NCBI GenBank assembly: GCA_021496505.1
Contig: CP053031.1
Coordinates: forward strand, 3,357,729 to 3,421,728
DNA: 64,000 nucleotides
From: Thermoleophilia bacterium SCSIO 60948
GTDB taxonomy: Bacteria; Actinomycetota; Thermoleophilia; Solirubrobacterales; 70-9
Direction of reading: 5' to 3'
Part shown: positions 41,286 to 49,579 of the stretch, piece after piece
Layout of the letters: each line of letters begins with the position of its first letter
How positions within the stretch are numbered: position 1 is the stretch's first letter
Position numbers and translations under genes: made by a program
The notes under the pieces: model-generated
Databases searched by the model: none
What the model saw: only the letters and a program-made list of their open reading frames with translations
What the model was told of the DNA's origin: nothing

Positions 41286-41821
41286 GCGCTCGCGCCGGAG
41301 CAGCCAGGCCTTCGGAGCTTCTGTCGCGCCAGCCCAATGCACGTCGCTGAAGCCGGTGATCGGTTCCGTTCACGTACCAAGGCCCACTCTTGGATCTCGC
41401 CATGTTCCGCGAGCTCGGCACAGATTCGGTCTCTCTCCGGCCTCGTCTCGTAGATCACCGACAGAAGCAGATCGTTTCCGCGCTCGAAGGCAGCTACTTC
41501 CGTGACGCCGACCACGCGCCCCACATTCTCAACGAGCAAGGCATGAGCATCCGGCGTTGAGAGACGAACCAGGGCTTCGAAGTAACCAAGCGTGGCGATC
41601 GAGAGGTCAATCGAGTCGCGGAAGAGTGGTCCCGGAGCTTTGGACGCCTCGAGGAGTCGACGAGATCGGGACGGCGCCGCGCGAAGACTGCGGCCCGACA
41701 GGTGTAAGCCGACGGCTTGAGCCGCCGCCTCCAAGGAGGCTTCGTTTCGTTCACCGCGAAGGCGGGCCGATAGGTAGACGAGCAGAGCTGCATCGCCAGC
41801 GATGTCACGTGTGGCGTCTAT
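41282..41821 (-). CDS. Putative Lrp/AsnC-like regulator lacking a standard start codon
   Basis: The open frame runs from a TAG at 41833 to 41282. Its second half (LGYFEALVRLST, then VENVGRVVGVTEVAAFERG, DLLLSVIYETR) reads like an AsnC-type ligand-binding domain, and DATRDIAGDAALLVYL with LEAAAQAVGLHLSG like its N-terminal HTH. The codon where a leaderless start is expected, 6 bases after TAGAAT (41833-41828), is ATA (41821). The first usual starts are CTG (41785) and TTG (41734), inside the HTH. It may use ATA, start at TTG, or be broken. Base composition is lower-GC than fabI. Confidence 0.5.
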   Translation of the reverse strand: MDATRDIAGDAALLVYLSARLRGERNEASLEAAAQAVGLHLSGRSLRAAPSRSRRLLEASKAPGPLFRDSIDLSIATLGYFEALVRLSTPDAHALLVENVGRVVGVTEVAAFERGNDLLLSVIYETRPERDRICAELAEHGEIQEWALVRERNRSPASATCIGLARQKLRRPGCSGASA

Positions 41822-41928
41822 CGGCCTATTCTATGCCGGAGTAGGCACAGTCTGCGCGCAAATGCGTCGTTCTTGGCATATACGATGCAGCCATGCGGAT
41901 TGCGGCGCGCGACGCTTCGAGCTCGGGG

Positions 41929-42951
41929 TCAGGATCCCAGGCTTTCGACAAACTTCTCCGGCCAAGTCAACAAGACTCCGAGCTCGGCGCAGGTCGGTAC
42001 CCAAGTCCCATCGCTCGGCGCCCTTTCAGAGCAAATCACAGGCTGGACTGGCCCAAGACCGTTACTGCGAAGGGCGTGGCAGTAGCGCAAGACCTGCCCG
42101 AGCGCGAGTCGCAGCTGCTTCTCCTCGTTCGCATGGGTCAGGGACTTGACCTCAGCTACGAAGAGCACGCCATCCCTTTCCCAAGCGAGATCGTAGGGCG
42201 GCGTTTCTTCAGTAGGCGAGAGGGGGGAAAGGTCCGACGCGATGACGTGTTCAGCCAAAGCTTCCTGCGTCGCCGCGTGCGCTTGTGTCCCGCGATCGAC
42301 GATGTCAGGGTCGACCTCGAACGGCTTCGCGGTCGCCCCCTGGACCTTCTCGGGCGAGACGTGGTTGTAGGGCTTTCCCGGGGATGTGGTCTTGGCGGGA
42401 GGTTCCAGGTCCAGCGTGCTGCCGCCAGGCGGCGGAGCCTCGATCGCTGTAAGCGCGGCGATCGCACCGAACTCCTCCGGTTCAAGTACTCGAGTTCCAG
42501 TCCCCGATTTCATCGCGGTCCTGAGTCCCTCGGGCAGCTCCCCGAGCTCCGACAGGTTCAACCACCGTGCATGGAACCGCTTGTTGGAGTCTCGGATCAG
42601 GACCAAAGCGTCATCGCCGGGTCTAGTCTCCGCTGTCGGCCCAACGCCCGGGCGCCAAAGGGGGTACGCCTCCTCCGGTCGTTGACTCGCAATGCGCCAC
42701 TCTTTTCGCGAGGCTTCCCAACCGTTGAAGTAGACGAGGATCGTCTGGGCGGGAATGTCCCCCGCCGGCTCCAGCGGGACCTCGACGGAGTAGCCAGCGA
42801 GATCTTTCGGGCTCTGCGGGAGGCCAGCGAAGAACTCGTCGATTCCCGGCGGTCTAGCCAGAGCGATGTGGTACTGGCCCGGCGAGAGACCTCGAAGCGA
42901 GTCGAGGGTCGCTTTCATTGCCACACGCCACAGGATTCTCGGCGTAGCCAT
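41929..42951 (-). CDS. Restriction endonuclease, PD-(D/E)XK type
   Basis: A 340-residue protein with an N-terminal domain of unknown fold (1-200, possibly target recognition) and a C-terminal nuclease domain. The catalytic set is D254 (PPYDLAW), E267 and K269 (FVAEVKS), followed by the helix QLRLALGQVLRY, as in many type II endonucleases. Its place between two DNA methyltransferases identifies it as the cutting enzyme of a restriction-modification system. Codon use is less GC-biased than in surrounding core genes. GATAAT lies 9 bases before the ATG at 42951, on the same bases that can serve the divergent methyltransferase. Confidence 0.8.
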   Translation of the reverse strand: MATPRILWRVAMKATLDSLRGLSPGQYHIALARPPGIDEFFAGLPQSPKDLAGYSVEVPLEPAGDIPAQTILVYFNGWEASRKEWRIASQRPEEAYPLWRPGVGPTAETRPGDDALVLIRDSNKRFHARWLNLSELGELPEGLRTAMKSGTGTRVLEPEEFGAIAALTAIEAPPPGGSTLDLEPPAKTTSPGKPYNHVSPEKVQGATAKPFEVDPDIVDRGTQAHAATQEALAEHVIASDLSPLSPTEETPPYDLAWERDGVLFVAEVKSLTHANEEKQLRLALGQVLRYCHALRSNGLGPVQPVICSERAPSDGTWVPTCAELGVLLTWPEKFVESLGS

Positions 42952-42960
42952 AGCGCGACC

Positions 42961-42966
42961 ATTATC
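42961..42966. promoter_or_regulatory. Shared divergent -10 element of the restriction-modification genes
   Basis: ATTATC on the plus strand is GATAAT on the minus strand. It lies 9 bases before the endonuclease ATG (42951) and, as CATTAT, 18 bases before the methyltransferase ATG (42984), so both genes may use one symmetric promoter. Confidence 0.4.
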
Positions 42967-42983
42967 TCGGCTGTCCCGTAGCG

Positions 42984-44213
42984 ATGCGCCAGATTGGAAA
43001 TCTGCGCGAGGCGGCGAGCATCGGATTCGATGACCAGGGCAGTGCCTATTCGGCCGCTCCTACCGACGCTCGACTGAACGCTCGAGAGATCGAAGTTGTC
43101 GAACGAATCGACGCGCCTGGCGACGGCCCCGAAGGGACGCTCGTTACGGGGGACTCGCTTCCAGTCCTCCGAAGCTTGCCGCGCGACAGTCAGGTGCGTC
43201 TGGCTTATCTGGATCCGCCTTTCAACACGCACGAGCGCTTCCGCGACTATCGCGACTCACTGGATCGGCGCTCGTGGCTTGCCTTTATGCGTGAGCGGTC
43301 TCTAGCGGTGTGGGATCTTCTTAGGGAGGATGGCTCTATATGGGTGCACTGCAACGATCGTGAGCAGGCCTACTTGCGAGTCCTCTTGGACGATCTCCTC
43401 GGGGAGGAGGCTTTCGTCGGGACGATCGTTTGGCAGCGTCGGTACTCGAGGGAAAACCGGCGCGCCCTTGGGTCGGTTCACGACTACCTCCATGTGTATG
43501 CCCCGATGGGCGCACGTTGGAGGGATTTCCGTAATCGACTACCCCGCAATGACAAGACGGGGACCTGGCAGAACCCGGACAATGACCCCAAGGGGCCGTG
43601 GAGCACGGTCGCGCTCACCGCGCAGGGTGGACACGGCACGCCGGAGCAGCTCTACACAGTCACGACACCGTCCGGACGAGAGGTCAGTCCGCCAATTGGC
43701 TCGTGCTGGCGCGTGACGCAAGCGCGTCTCGCGGATCTCTATGCATCGGGGCAGATCTGGTTTGGAAAGAACGGCAGCAACGTCCCGCGACGGAAGGTCT
43801 ACCTCTCGGAGGCCAAGGGACTAGTCCCATGGAGTTGGTGGCCCCACTCGGAAGTGGGGCACAACGAGGAGGCTCGGAGAGAGCTGCGCTCGTTGTTTCC
43901 AGATCAGCGCACTTTCGATACGCCGAAGCCCGAGCGGCTAATACAGAGGATCATCTCCATCGCGACCGACCCGGGGGACAGGGTGCTTGACCCATTCCTG
44001 GGATCTGGCACGACAGCCGCGGTGGCACAAAAGCTTGGACGGCCTTGGATCGGATGCGAGCTAAGCGAAGCGACGGTTCGAGACTTTGCGATGCCAAGGA
44101 TCAAGGCGGTGCTAGAAGGGAAGCGGCAGGTCGGGATCGAGTCGATCCATATCGGTGGGTCGGTCACGAGGTGCCGGCTTGCAAGCGTCGCTCGTGAAGT
44201 CGCGGCAGCGTGA
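42984..44213 (+). CDS. DNA methyltransferase, N6-adenine/N4-cytosine (beta-like class)
   Basis: A 409-residue amino-methyltransferase. Catalytic motif IV LAYLDPPFN (D77-F80) comes first, and the SAM-binding motif I DRVLDPFLGSGTT (near 333-345) lies at the end, the order of the beta class and of type III Mod subunits. Between them is a long domain (about 130-300) for target recognition. It protects host DNA from the divergent endonuclease. DPPF rather than SPPY favours adenine (inference). It converges on the second methyltransferase with a 4-base gap. Confidence 0.9.
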   Translation: MRQIGNLREAASIGFDDQGSAYSAAPTDARLNAREIEVVERIDAPGDGPEGTLVTGDSLPVLRSLPRDSQVRLAYLDPPFNTHERFRDYRDSLDRRSWLAFMRERSLAVWDLLREDGSIWVHCNDREQAYLRVLLDDLLGEEAFVGTIVWQRRYSRENRRALGSVHDYLHVYAPMGARWRDFRNRLPRNDKTGTWQNPDNDPKGPWSTVALTAQGGHGTPEQLYTVTTPSGREVSPPIGSCWRVTQARLADLYASGQIWFGKNGSNVPRRKVYLSEAKGLVPWSWWPHSEVGHNEEARRELRSLFPDQRTFDTPKPERLIQRIISIATDPGDRVLDPFLGSGTTAAVAQKLGRPWIGCELSEATVRDFAMPRIKAVLEGKRQVGIESIHIGGSVTRCRLASVAREVAAA

Positions 44214-44217
44214 CTCG

Positions 44218-45219
44218 CTAGTCCATCTGAAGGTGGTAGAGCCGCTCGGTGAGGTGGCGCCCCTTATGAGGGCGTGCGCTACTCCGGTAGCGCCGGTACT
44301 CGGTTTCGTGCACCGACAGTTCGCCGTATGGCTGCAGAATCTCCATGACGGTCCCATGTGGAATCTGTCCGTCCTCGTTGTACGAGAAGAAGAGATGACG
44401 ACATCTCGCCGAAGCAACGAGGCTGTCGAGAGCCGCCGGGGCCCGCGCCTTGTAGCACCACGCAGACGCCTTCTCCTTCCAGGGCCGGAGTCCGGTCGAT
44501 CCAACCAGAACGGGCGAGTCGTAAAGGACGATGGTTTCGAGTAGATGGTAGTACGCCGCGTACTGCCGCTTTGTGTACGGCGGATCGATGTAAAGCAGCT
44601 CTGTTTCAGTCGCGGACACGACCGCTTGGGCGTCGTCACAGTGGACCTGATGCGGGCCGGGACCTAGCGCGCCGCGAGAGCTATTTGCTGGCCGGAGGAT
44701 CAGCGGATCGAAAGCGCGCTTTTTCCAGTTCTTGAGGTAGCAGCCGAAGGTTCCAGCTGTATTGCTTACCAGGGCCACTGCGCTAACCAGATCTACAAGC
44801 AACTGCGCGCGAAGGCCGCGGCTTAACCAACCTGCCCATTCTTCGATCTGAAGTCGGATCGCATCCACCCGCCTTGCATTTGCTTCCGTTAAGTAGCCGC
44901 GACCGCCGGCCGGTGAGTAGTTCGCATGGATGAAACCGCTGACAGGTGAGACCGCATTCAGTTCGTCAACGAGCTTCGTGTAGAGAGCGGCTTCGGTACT
45001 TTCACTTGGATTGAAGAGCAAGGCGGCCTCTGCGCAGGTGGCGCAAAGGGCAAGGCTGTCGTTGGCGGTAACCGACCACCCACGTCGACGGAAGATCGAA
45101 GAGAGCGCAGCTGTCCCACAGAAGGGGTCGGCTGCGCGGGCTCCTGGGGGCACCTCCGCTCCATCGATCACTTCCATGAGGAAGTCGAGAAGGCTGCGTT
45201 TTGCGCCCAGGAACTCCAC
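44218..45219 (-). CDS. DNA adenine methyltransferase, D12 (alpha) class
   Basis: A 333-residue D12-class N6-adenine methyltransferase. Motif I is ADPFCGTAALSSIF (30-43), with the N-terminal FLGAKRSL segment, and motif IV is LLYIDPPYTKRQYA near 215; this is the alpha order found in Dam and type II enzymes. A second methyltransferase of another class suggests that the two strands of an asymmetric site are modified separately (inference). GTG start at 45219; GGAGA about 10 bases upstream may be its ribosome site. Lower GC than neighbours. Confidence 0.9.
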   Translation of the reverse strand: MEFLGAKRSLLDFLMEVIDGAEVPPGARAADPFCGTAALSSIFRRRGWSVTANDSLALCATCAEAALLFNPSESTEAALYTKLVDELNAVSPVSGFIHANYSPAGGRGYLTEANARRVDAIRLQIEEWAGWLSRGLRAQLLVDLVSAVALVSNTAGTFGCYLKNWKKRAFDPLILRPANSSRGALGPGPHQVHCDDAQAVVSATETELLYIDPPYTKRQYAAYYHLLETIVLYDSPVLVGSTGLRPWKEKASAWCYKARAPAALDSLVASARCRHLFFSYNEDGQIPHGTVMEILQPYGELSVHETEYRRYRSSARPHKGRHLTERLYHLQMD

Positions 45220-45251
45220 CGGTGGATTCTCCGCTACCGATCGGACGCTGC

Positions 45252-46133
45252 CTAAGGAGCGACGGAGCGGATCGCCTCGGCCGCGGAGGCGAGCGCCAGC
45301 GCGCGGACCGCGTCGACGTGCGCGTCCACCCGCCCCGTCGCCACGGCGACGAACCCGTCGCCGTCGAAGCGCGTGTGAGGCGGGTTGAGCGCGCGGCCGA
45401 GGCCGTCGTGGGCGCCCTGGGCGGCGATCAGGCAGCCGACCTTGTCGAGCCGGGCGTTGGTCAGCACGACCCCGATCGTGGTGTGCGCGCGATCGCCGCC
45501 GGCGAACCGGAACGGGTCCGAGATCGCCGCGAGAGCCTCCGTCGGCACGGGGCCGGTTCCATCGTCGACGTCGCCGAGCGCGTTGACCGCGCAGAGCGTG
45601 CCGACGACGAGATCGCCGAACCGGTGCTCGGCGTAGCCGAGGCCACCAGGCCTGCGACCGTCCTCTCCGCGCCAGTGCGAGACATAGGCGCCGGCCCCGG
45701 CGCCGACCCGTCCGCTCACCACCTGCTCATCCTGGGCGGCGAGGGCGGCCTCGTAGCCCTGCTCGGGCCCGGGTCGCACCGAGGCGTCGCCGACCGCGAG
45801 ATCGAACAGAGCGAGCGTCGGGACCAGCGGCACACGACCGCCCGGCGTCTCGATCCCGCGGCCGAGCTCCTCGAGCCGGCGCATCACCCCGTCGGCGGCG
45901 GCCAGTCCGAACGCCGAGCCACCCGTCAGCACTACGGCGTGGATCTCCTGGACGGACTTGTCGGCGGCGAGCGCATCCAGCTCGCGACTGGCGGGCGCGC
46001 CACCGCGGATCTCGCCCGATGCGACGACGCCGTCCGGCAGCAGCAGGACGGTGCAACCCGTCTCGGCTTCGGGATCGGTCCAGTGGCCGAGCCGCACGCC
46101 GTCGATTCCGATCCCGGCCGGCGGCCCGGTCAT
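45252..46133 (-). CDS. P1-family peptidase (DmpA/L-aminopeptidase-D-esterase like)
   Basis: A 293-residue Ntn-hydrolase of the P1/S58 family that self-cleaves to expose a nucleophile. Signatures are VVLTGGSAFGLAAADGVM near residue 68, GAGAGAYVSHW near 146 and HTTIGVVLTNARLDK near 222, where cleavage precedes the Ser/Thr. DmpA homologues release N-terminal D- or L-amino acids or open beta-peptides. The start at 46133 lies 5 bases after the tetR stop, so the regulator and peptidase share an operon. Confidence 0.88.
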   Translation of the reverse strand: MTGPPAGIGIDGVRLGHWTDPEAETGCTVLLLPDGVVASGEIRGGAPASRELDALAADKSVQEIHAVVLTGGSAFGLAAADGVMRRLEELGRGIETPGGRVPLVPTLALFDLAVGDASVRPGPEQGYEAALAAQDEQVVSGRVGAGAGAYVSHWRGEDGRRPGGLGYAEHRFGDLVVGTLCAVNALGDVDDGTGPVPTEALAAISDPFRFAGGDRAHTTIGVVLTNARLDKVGCLIAAQGAHDGLGRALNPPHTRFDGDGFVAVATGRVDAHVDAVRALALASAAEAIRSVAP

Positions 46134-46138
46134 AGCGC

Positions 46139-46834
46139 CTAGCTGAGCTCGAAGCCCGTCGGTGCGGCGCTCGCGTCGGCCGCGGGGGCCGCGCTCACGG
46201 GCGCCGGAGGCGCCATCGCTGGGACGTCCGGCCGCGAATAGACGGCGCGCCACCAGAGCTCGGCAAGGATCCAGATCGAGTCGGCGTGAACGCGGTCGTC
46301 GCGGAAGACCTCGTAGGTGATGTGGCGCTCGACCATCGCGCAGAGCGCCAGGGCCGCGAGCCGCGGCGGGATGTCCGCGGGCGCCGCGTCGCGCTCCTGA
46401 TCGCCGCGGATCCGCGCCTCGACCGACTGGACGAGACGATTGATGTAGGGGCGCCACTCGTGCGGCAGGTCGTCGCCCTGATCGGAGAGGCGCGCCGCGA
46501 GCAGCAGCACCGTGGCGTCGCGGTTGACCACCGTCACGACTCGGGCGAAGGCCTTCTGGAGCTCGCCGCGCGGCTCGCCCGAGCCCTCGAGGTAGATCGC
46601 CGCGGCGGCGTAGATGTCGGCGAACGTCTGCTTGATCAGCCGGTCGACGATCGCGCGCTTGTTGGGGAAGTAGAAGTAGACGTTGGTGCGCGAGACGAAC
46701 GCCCGGCGAGCGATCTTGTCGATCGAGATCTCGTCGAGCGATTCCTCGGTCAGCATCTCCCGCGTCGTCTGCAGGATCTGCTCCTCGGTCGCGTTTCGCG
46801 GCCGAAGCGCCTTCGCGACCTGCGCCGAGTTCAA
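46139..46834 (-). CDS. TetR/AcrR-family regulator
   Basis: A 231-residue repressor. The HTH spans about residues 15-62 (EEQILQTTREMLTEESLDEI and RRAFVSRTNVYFYFPNKRAI), and a helical ligand domain follows with a disordered Ala/Pro-rich tail. The start is a TTG at 46834 that overlaps the stop of an 11-codon leader ORF as TTGA. It lies directly downstream of the fatty-acid operon and upstream of the P1 peptidase. Mycobacterial FasR, which controls fab genes, is also TetR-type, but equivalence is not shown. Confidence 0.88.
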   Translation of the reverse strand: MNSAQVAKALRPRNATEEQILQTTREMLTEESLDEISIDKIARRAFVSRTNVYFYFPNKRAIVDRLIKQTFADIYAAAAIYLEGSGEPRGELQKAFARVVTVVNRDATVLLLAARLSDQGDDLPHEWRPYINRLVQSVEARIRGDQERDAAPADIPPRLAALALCAMVERHITYEVFRDDRVHADSIWILAELWWRAVYSRPDVPAMAPPAPVSAAPAADASAAPTGFELS

Positions 46835-46866
46835 CGCGCGTGCTCCCTGCGAGCCGGCGGATTCAT
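46831..46866 (-). CDS. Possible 11-codon leader peptide upstream of tetR
   Basis: ATG at 46866 encodes MNPPARREHAR and ends in a TGA that overlaps the tetR TTG. A TATCGT hexamer lies exactly 7 bases before the ATG, matching the leaderless pattern here. It may deliver ribosomes to the weak TTG by reinitiation. Confidence 0.4.
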   Translation of the reverse strand: MNPPARREHAR

Positions 46867-46873
46867 CGCGCTC

Positions 46874-46879
46874 ACGATA
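46874..46879 (-). promoter_or_regulatory. -10 element for leader ORF-tetR-peptidase operon
   Basis: Minus-strand TATCGT followed by 7 bases and the leader ATG at 46866. Confidence 0.45.
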
Positions 46880-46932
46880 CGCCGCCCGGGCGCAGATCCG
46901 GCGTCAGGCACTCGGCGCGACAACTTCCGTGC

Positions 46933-48300
46933 CTACGAGGCGAGGCTGATCGCCTCGGCGATGCGGCGTCGCGTGTCGGCGGGTTCGACCACCTCGTCGA
47001 CGAACCCCGCGCCCGCGGCGAGGCCAACCGGCAGGTGCTCGGCCTCGTAGCGATCGGCGAGCGCGACCGGGTCGGCGCCGGCGGCGATCGTCCGCCGCTC
47101 GATCAGCTCGACGGCCTGGCGCGCGCCCATGATCCCGATCGACGCGTCGGGCCAGGCGAGCACGAGGTCGGCGCCGAGATCGCGCGAGTTCATGACGATG
47201 TGGGCACCGCCATAGGCCTGGCGCAGTGTCACCGTGATCCGCGGGACCGTCGCGGTCGCGAACGCCTCGAGCAATCCGGCGCCGTGGCGAATCACGCCGG
47301 CCGACTCCTGGCGCTGACCGGGAAGGAATCCGGGCGTGTCGACGAGGACGCAGAGCGGCAGGCCGAAGCGCTCGCAGAGGCGGACGAACCAAGACCCCTT
47401 CTCCGAGGCCGCCGAATCGATCGTGCCTCCGAGATGGCGCGGCTGGTTGGCGATCACACCGACCGGCCGCCCGTCGATCCGGGCGAAGCCGACGACGATG
47501 TTGCGCGCCCATCGCGGCGCGAGCTCGATCAGCTCGCCGCCGTCGATCAGCCTGCGGGCGACATCGCGGACGTCGTACACCCGTCGGCGCTCCGACGGGA
47601 CGTGCTCGGAGGGGTCGCCCTCGAGCGGCTCGCGCGGCGGCCACAGGCGAGCGTCGCCGCCGACCTTCTGCGGCAGGTGCGAGATCACGTCGCGGGCGAG
47701 TCCGGCGGCCGCGATCGGATCGTGTGCGTGGAGCTGGGCGACGCCGTTTCGGGCATGGACCTGGGGACCGCCCAGCTCGACGGGATCGATCCAGTGGCCC
47801 GTGACCCGCTCGACGACCTGCGAGCCCGTCAGGAACAGCTTCGCGTCATCGCCCGCTGTGATCGTGATGTCGCCGAGCGCCGTCGCGTAGGCCGCTCCGC
47901 CGGCGCAGGCGCCGCAGACGACGGTCACCTGCGGCACGCGGGCGAGCGACTGCGCGCGGAAGATCGCGGCGTAGGCCGACAGCGCGGCGACGCCCTCCTG
48001 GATCCGCGCGCCGCCCGATGCGGCGAACCCGACGACCGGAACGCCGGCGCGATCGGCGCGATCGATCGTCCGCGCGATCGTCTCGCCCGCCGCGGCGCCG
48101 AGAGCTCCGCCGCGGCGCCGGCCGTCCTGGGACCAGACCATCGCCGGGCGCCCGGAGATCCGCAGCTGACCGGCGACGACGCCGTCGTCGACGCCGCTTC
48201 GCCATTCGTGGAAGCTGCCACGGTCGGCGAGGGCTTCGATCCGCTCGAGCGGGGTCGGTGCCTCCGATCGGCGCGTGTCCTGCGGTGAGGTGATGCTCAT
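46933..48300 (-). CDS. Acyl-CoA/acetyl-CoA carboxylase carboxyltransferase subunit
   Basis: A 455-residue crotonase-fold carboxyltransferase with both halves in one chain (AccD-like N-terminus with FAASGGARIQEG near 98; AccA/PccB-like C-terminus with DTPGFLPG near 310 and GGAHIVMNS near 359). It moves carboxyl from biotin to acyl-CoA; at the end of the fab operon it probably makes malonyl-CoA. The biotin carrier/carboxylase subunit is not here. The start at 48300 lies 7 bases after fabF. Confidence 0.9.
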   Translation of the reverse strand: MSITSPQDTRRSEAPTPLERIEALADRGSFHEWRSGVDDGVVAGQLRISGRPAMVWSQDGRRRGGALGAAAGETIARTIDRADRAGVPVVGFAASGGARIQEGVAALSAYAAIFRAQSLARVPQVTVVCGACAGGAAYATALGDITITAGDDAKLFLTGSQVVERVTGHWIDPVELGGPQVHARNGVAQLHAHDPIAAAGLARDVISHLPQKVGGDARLWPPREPLEGDPSEHVPSERRRVYDVRDVARRLIDGGELIELAPRWARNIVVGFARIDGRPVGVIANQPRHLGGTIDSAASEKGSWFVRLCERFGLPLCVLVDTPGFLPGQRQESAGVIRHGAGLLEAFATATVPRITVTLRQAYGGAHIVMNSRDLGADLVLAWPDASIGIMGARQAVELIERRTIAAGADPVALADRYEAEHLPVGLAAGAGFVDEVVEPADTRRRIAEAISLAS

Positions 48301-48307
48301 GTCGGGC

Positions 48308-49579
48308 TCATCCCTTCGCGAGTACGAGACATGCGTTCTGGCCCCCGAAGCCGAAGGAGTTGGAGAGCGCGAGCTCGAGTCCCGGCGCCTCGCGGGGCCC
48401 ATCCGGAATGCAGTCGAGCTCGCAGTCCGGGTCCTCCTCGCCGTAGTTGATCGTCGCCGGCAGGCTGCCGGTCTCGAGCGCGAGCAACGTCGCGACCGCC
48501 TCGACGGCGCCGGCGGCGCCGAGCAGGTGGCCGATCTGCGACTTCGTCGACGAGGCGGGCGGAGCCTCATCGCCGAAAACGGAGCGGATCGCCTTCGACT
48601 CGATCCGGTCGTTGAACGGCGTCGACGTCCCGTGGGCGTTGACGTAGCCGACGTCACCCGGATCGGCTCCGGCGTCGGCGAGCGCCGCGCGGATCGCGCG
48701 CTGCGCTCCCGCTCCCTCGGGATCGGGCTGGGTGATGTGGAAGGCGTCGTTGGACGCGCCGTAGCCGGCGAGCCGGCCGACGACCTTCGCGCCCCGTCCG
48801 GCCGCGTGCTCGGCGGATTCGAGTACGAGCACGCCGGCGCCCTCGCCCATGACGAACCCGTCGCGGCGCTTGTCGAACGGACGCGAGACGCCCTGCTTGG
48901 AGAGCGCGCCCATCTGTTTGAAGGCCGCGATCGCGACCTCGACGAGCGGAGCCTCGCTACCGCCGGCGATGACGACGTCCGCCTCGCCGCGCTCGATCAT
49001 CCGCTTGGCCTCGCCGAGCGCGTGGTTGCCCGTCGCGCACGCGGATGAGACGCAGAAACCAGGCCCGTGGGCCCCGGTACGCATCGCGATCGCCGCGGCG
49101 GCAGCGTTCGGCATCAGCATCGGCACGAAGTGCGGCGAGACCGCGCGGGCGCCGCCGTCCTTATAGGCGAAGGTCTCGCGCTGCAGGGTCTCGAAGCCAC
49201 CGATCCCGCTGCCGATGACGACGCCGACCCGGGCCGGATCGGCGCCCTCGAGCTGCTCGCTCGGGCCGCCGTTTCGGTCCTCTTCGGCGATCCGGTCGTC
49301 CGGCGCGAGGCCGGCCTCGGCGAGCGCCTGCCCGGCCGCCGAGACCGCCATCTGGGTGAAGCGGTCGGTGCGCCGCGCCTGCTTGCGGGTCGTCCACGGC
49401 TGCGGGTCGAAGTCCGCGCAGCTGCCCGCGGCGTCCTCGATCCCCGACCGGCCGGCGAACAGCGCCTCGGCGAACTCGCCGACGCCCTCGCCGATCGGCG
49501 CGACGACGCCGCGACCCGTGATCACGACCTCGGGACGTGGAGTCGCCCCGTTGCCTGCGTTGGCGGCGGCGGGGGTCAA
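48308..49579 (-). CDS. fabF: Beta-ketoacyl-ACP synthase II
   Basis: A 423-residue thiolase-fold condensing enzyme. The nucleophile is in VSSACATGNHALG near residue 185, with the two histidines in YVNAHGTSTPFND near 320 and GHLLGAAG near 358. It extends acyl-ACP with malonyl-ACP. It starts with a TTG that overlaps the acpP stop as TTGA (49579-49576). The first 20 residues are an Ala/Pro extension ahead of VVITGRGVVAPIG. Confidence 0.95.
   Translation of the reverse strand: MTPAAANAGNGATPRPEVVITGRGVVAPIGEGVGEFAEALFAGRSGIEDAAGSCADFDPQPWTTRKQARRTDRFTQMAVSAAGQALAEAGLAPDDRIAEEDRNGGPSEQLEGADPARVGVVIGSGIGGFETLQRETFAYKDGGARAVSPHFVPMLMPNAAAAAIAMRTGAHGPGFCVSSACATGNHALGEAKRMIERGEADVVIAGGSEAPLVEVAIAAFKQMGALSKQGVSRPFDKRRDGFVMGEGAGVLVLESAEHAAGRGAKVVGRLAGYGASNDAFHITQPDPEGAGAQRAIRAALADAGADPGDVGYVNAHGTSTPFNDRIESKAIRSVFGDEAPPASSTKSQIGHLLGAAGAVEAVATLLALETGSLPATINYGEEDPDCELDCIPDGPREAPGLELALSNSFGFGGQNACLVLAKG

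Noticed and set aside
41893..42981. Plus-strand open frame opposite the endonuclease
   Set aside because: The minus-strand frame carries a coherent PD-(D/E)XK motif and a promoter; the plus-strand product has no recognisable features.
41270..45260. Attachment-site direct repeats or an integrase for the restriction-modification island
   Set aside because: I compared sequence at both edges and found no convincing repeat, tRNA or recombinase gene.
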